From: UBA7957 sp965222695
Lineage (GTDB): Bacteria; Pseudomonadota; Gammaproteobacteria; Granulosicoccales; Granulosicoccaceae
Length of the DNA: 64,000 nt
NCBI GenBank assembly: GCA_965222695.1
Contig: OZ244967.1
Location: 4,774,001-4,838,000, forward strand
Reading direction: 5' to 3'
This document shows, piece after piece, positions 62,744 through 64,000 of the stretch. Within the stretch, counting starts at the first letter, position 1. The number at the start of each line of letters is the position of its first letter. The translations under genes were made by a program, and so were the position numbers. The notes under the pieces were generated by a model, which did no database searches, had not been told where the DNA came from, and worked only from the letters and a program-made list of their open reading frames with translations.

Positions 62744-63913
62744 TCAGTCACGACGTAATTTGTCATTTATCGCAATAGGCGTTGGGTAGACCATTACGAT
62801 CCAATAAGTGCTGACGATAAAGGAGACAATGGTTGCCGTTTGAATGAGCGCGTTGGCTCGCTGCGAAATAATCCCTGAGCCTACAGCGACAACGGCGATC
62901 AGAAGTGAAAATTCACTGATTTGTCCCAACCTGACACCGATTTCTCCGGCAAGCTTTTCTTTTTCCTTTTCCCGCTTTAGAAGCAATCGGAAAATCTGCG
63001 GCTTGATGATAATTGCGGCGCCCGCCAATATCAGCCCCGGTAATAATACACCTTGCAACATGGAGACATCATATCCCGCTCCCAACGCGAAAAAGAACAT
63101 GATCAGAAAAAAATCACGTAGCGGTTTCAGGCTTTCAGCGATAAACCGGGCTATGGGGTTGGTGGCAAGTGTGACACCGGCGATAAACGCGCCGATTTCG
63201 TGTGATAAGCCGATCAGCTGGCCGAGCTCCGCTATGCCCAGGCACCATCCGATAGCAAGCAGAAAAACGTATTCTTTGATCTGATCGAATCGGGCAAACA
63301 GTCTGAATAACACGAATTTGGAAAAGTAATAGGATCCGGCAGCGATCAAGGGCAGTCCGATCAGAATATTGATGGTTTCGAGCAAAAGGTTTCCCTGGCT
63401 TCCCAGTCCTTGAATCAACAACATGAGTACCACTGCCAGCATATCCTGTAACAGCAAAATGCTGACGATAATTTCGCCCATGTGCTGATGGTGTAATGCA
63501 CTGGTCGGCAATAGCTTCAATCCCACAATCGTGCTTGAGAACATCATGATGGCGCCTATAATCAGGCTGTCGGGCCAATCGAAACCGAAAATCAGCGCTA
63601 TCACTAGCCCAATCAGTGTAAAAATGACGCAACTCGCACTGGTTACTACCGTTGCTTCGCGAAACAGATGCTGCAGATCTCTCGGCTCAAGGTTCATGCC
63701 GAGCAGAAAGAGCAGGAATATAATGCCGACATCGGCGATTTCAGTGATGAGCTGCGCATCTGAGATCAGTTTGAGGCCCCACGGGCCGAGCAATACCCCC
63801 AGAGCTATATAGGCGATCAACAACGCCTGGCGGGTATATAACGCAACGGTGCTGATCACAGCCGCGCCGGTGAAAATCAAAAACATGGAAAAGACAAACG
63901 TGTGTTCCTGCAT
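62744..63913 (-). CDS. Kef/CPA2-type cation:proton antiporter
   Basis: A 389-residue membrane protein with about twelve membrane segments and no cytoplasmic TrkA domain. The CPA2 signature stretches are VGIIFLLFLLGMNLEPRDL and SLLIAVVAVGSGIISQRA, with the putative ion-binding GLSHEIGAFIAGVTLA. It exchanges K+ or Na+ for H+. The last 87 bp of the window upstream of its start show no further gene. Confidence 0.92.
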   Translation of the reverse strand: MQEHTFVFSMFLIFTGAAVISTVALYTRQALLIAYIALGVLLGPWGLKLISDAQLITEIADVGIIFLLFLLGMNLEPRDLQHLFREATVVTSASCVIFTLIGLVIALIFGFDWPDSLIIGAIMMFSSTIVGLKLLPTSALHHQHMGEIIVSILLLQDMLAVVLMLLIQGLGSQGNLLLETINILIGLPLIAAGSYYFSKFVLFRLFARFDQIKEYVFLLAIGWCLGIAELGQLIGLSHEIGAFIAGVTLATNPIARFIAESLKPLRDFFLIMFFFALGAGYDVSMLQGVLLPGLILAGAAIIIKPQIFRLLLKREKEKEKLAGEIGVRLGQISEFSLLIAVVAVGSGIISQRANALIQTATIVSFIVSTYWIVMVYPTPIAINDKLRRD

Positions 63914-64000
63914 TGAATCCGGGCCTTTTGAAATGAGTTATAGAATCTGCCGTTTGTGGAACTATTGCCCATTTTCCACAGATTTCATCAATAGCGGCAT

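Overview
The window looks like chromosome of a free-living, respiring gammaproteobacterium, probably marine or sedimentary. The basis is its gene content: an aa3-type cytochrome c oxidase operon, c4- and c5-like cytochromes, a class I PHA synthase, a TRAP transporter, a complete Tad pilus locus and a chemoreceptor. The genus cannot be named from the sequence alone. I see no rRNA, tRNA, CRISPR array or prophage.

Layout. (1) 1-4967, minus: oxidase operon cox3-sco-coxB-coxA followed by two unknown genes; subunit I carries the YSHPAV motif of A2-type heme-copper oxidases. (2) 5169-7143, plus: diheme cytochrome c4 and aspartate-semialdehyde dehydrogenase. (3) 7193-16718: a catabolic island with the two subunits of an aconitase-X enzyme, an Asp/Glu-racemase-family protein, a SnoaL-like protein, an IclR regulator, a three-gene TRAP transporter and a DadA-like oxidoreductase. 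An IS630-family element (10495-11715) has inserted into the last codons of the SnoaL gene. (4) 16783-19049, minus: a large lipoprotein and an 82-residue Ala/Gln/Asn-rich protein, neither recognised. (5) 19467-32024, plus: Tad locus (flp, tadV, cpaB, cpaC, small lipoprotein, tadG-like, tadE, tadF, tadZ, tadA, tadB, tadC, tadD). A 264-bp MITE splits it between cpaB and cpaC, and a second near-identical copy follows tadD. The MITE ends resemble those of the IS630 element. (6) 32473-37142: FGE-fold protein, PHA synthase, PDZ protein and a small exported protein. (7) 37351-52172, plus: a tightly overlapped set of DUF4159 protein, vWA membrane protein, caspase-like protein, TPR-metallopeptidase, MoxR ATPase, DUF58 protein, BatA-like protein and a giant DUF4175 protein, then a second HELxH lipoprotein. 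(8) 52422-56488: orphan Leu-type solute-binding protein with a chemoreceptor. (9) 56543-63913: gamma-glutamyltransferase, glycosyltransferase, histidine phosphatase, flavin reductase fused to a degenerate Nudix-like domain, a duplicated c5-type cytochrome and a Kef-type antiporter.

The best candidate for an under-described system is region 7. A MoxR AAA+ ATPase and several vWA proteins are translationally coupled to a caspase-fold protein lacking the expected cysteine and to a gluzincin peptidase; a second gluzincin with a matching active-site neighbourhood closes the cluster. This suggests an envelope-associated chaperone/protease machine. The second theme is repeats: an IS630 copy with a reconstructable empty site, two related MITEs, and two further dispersed repeat families beside or near them.
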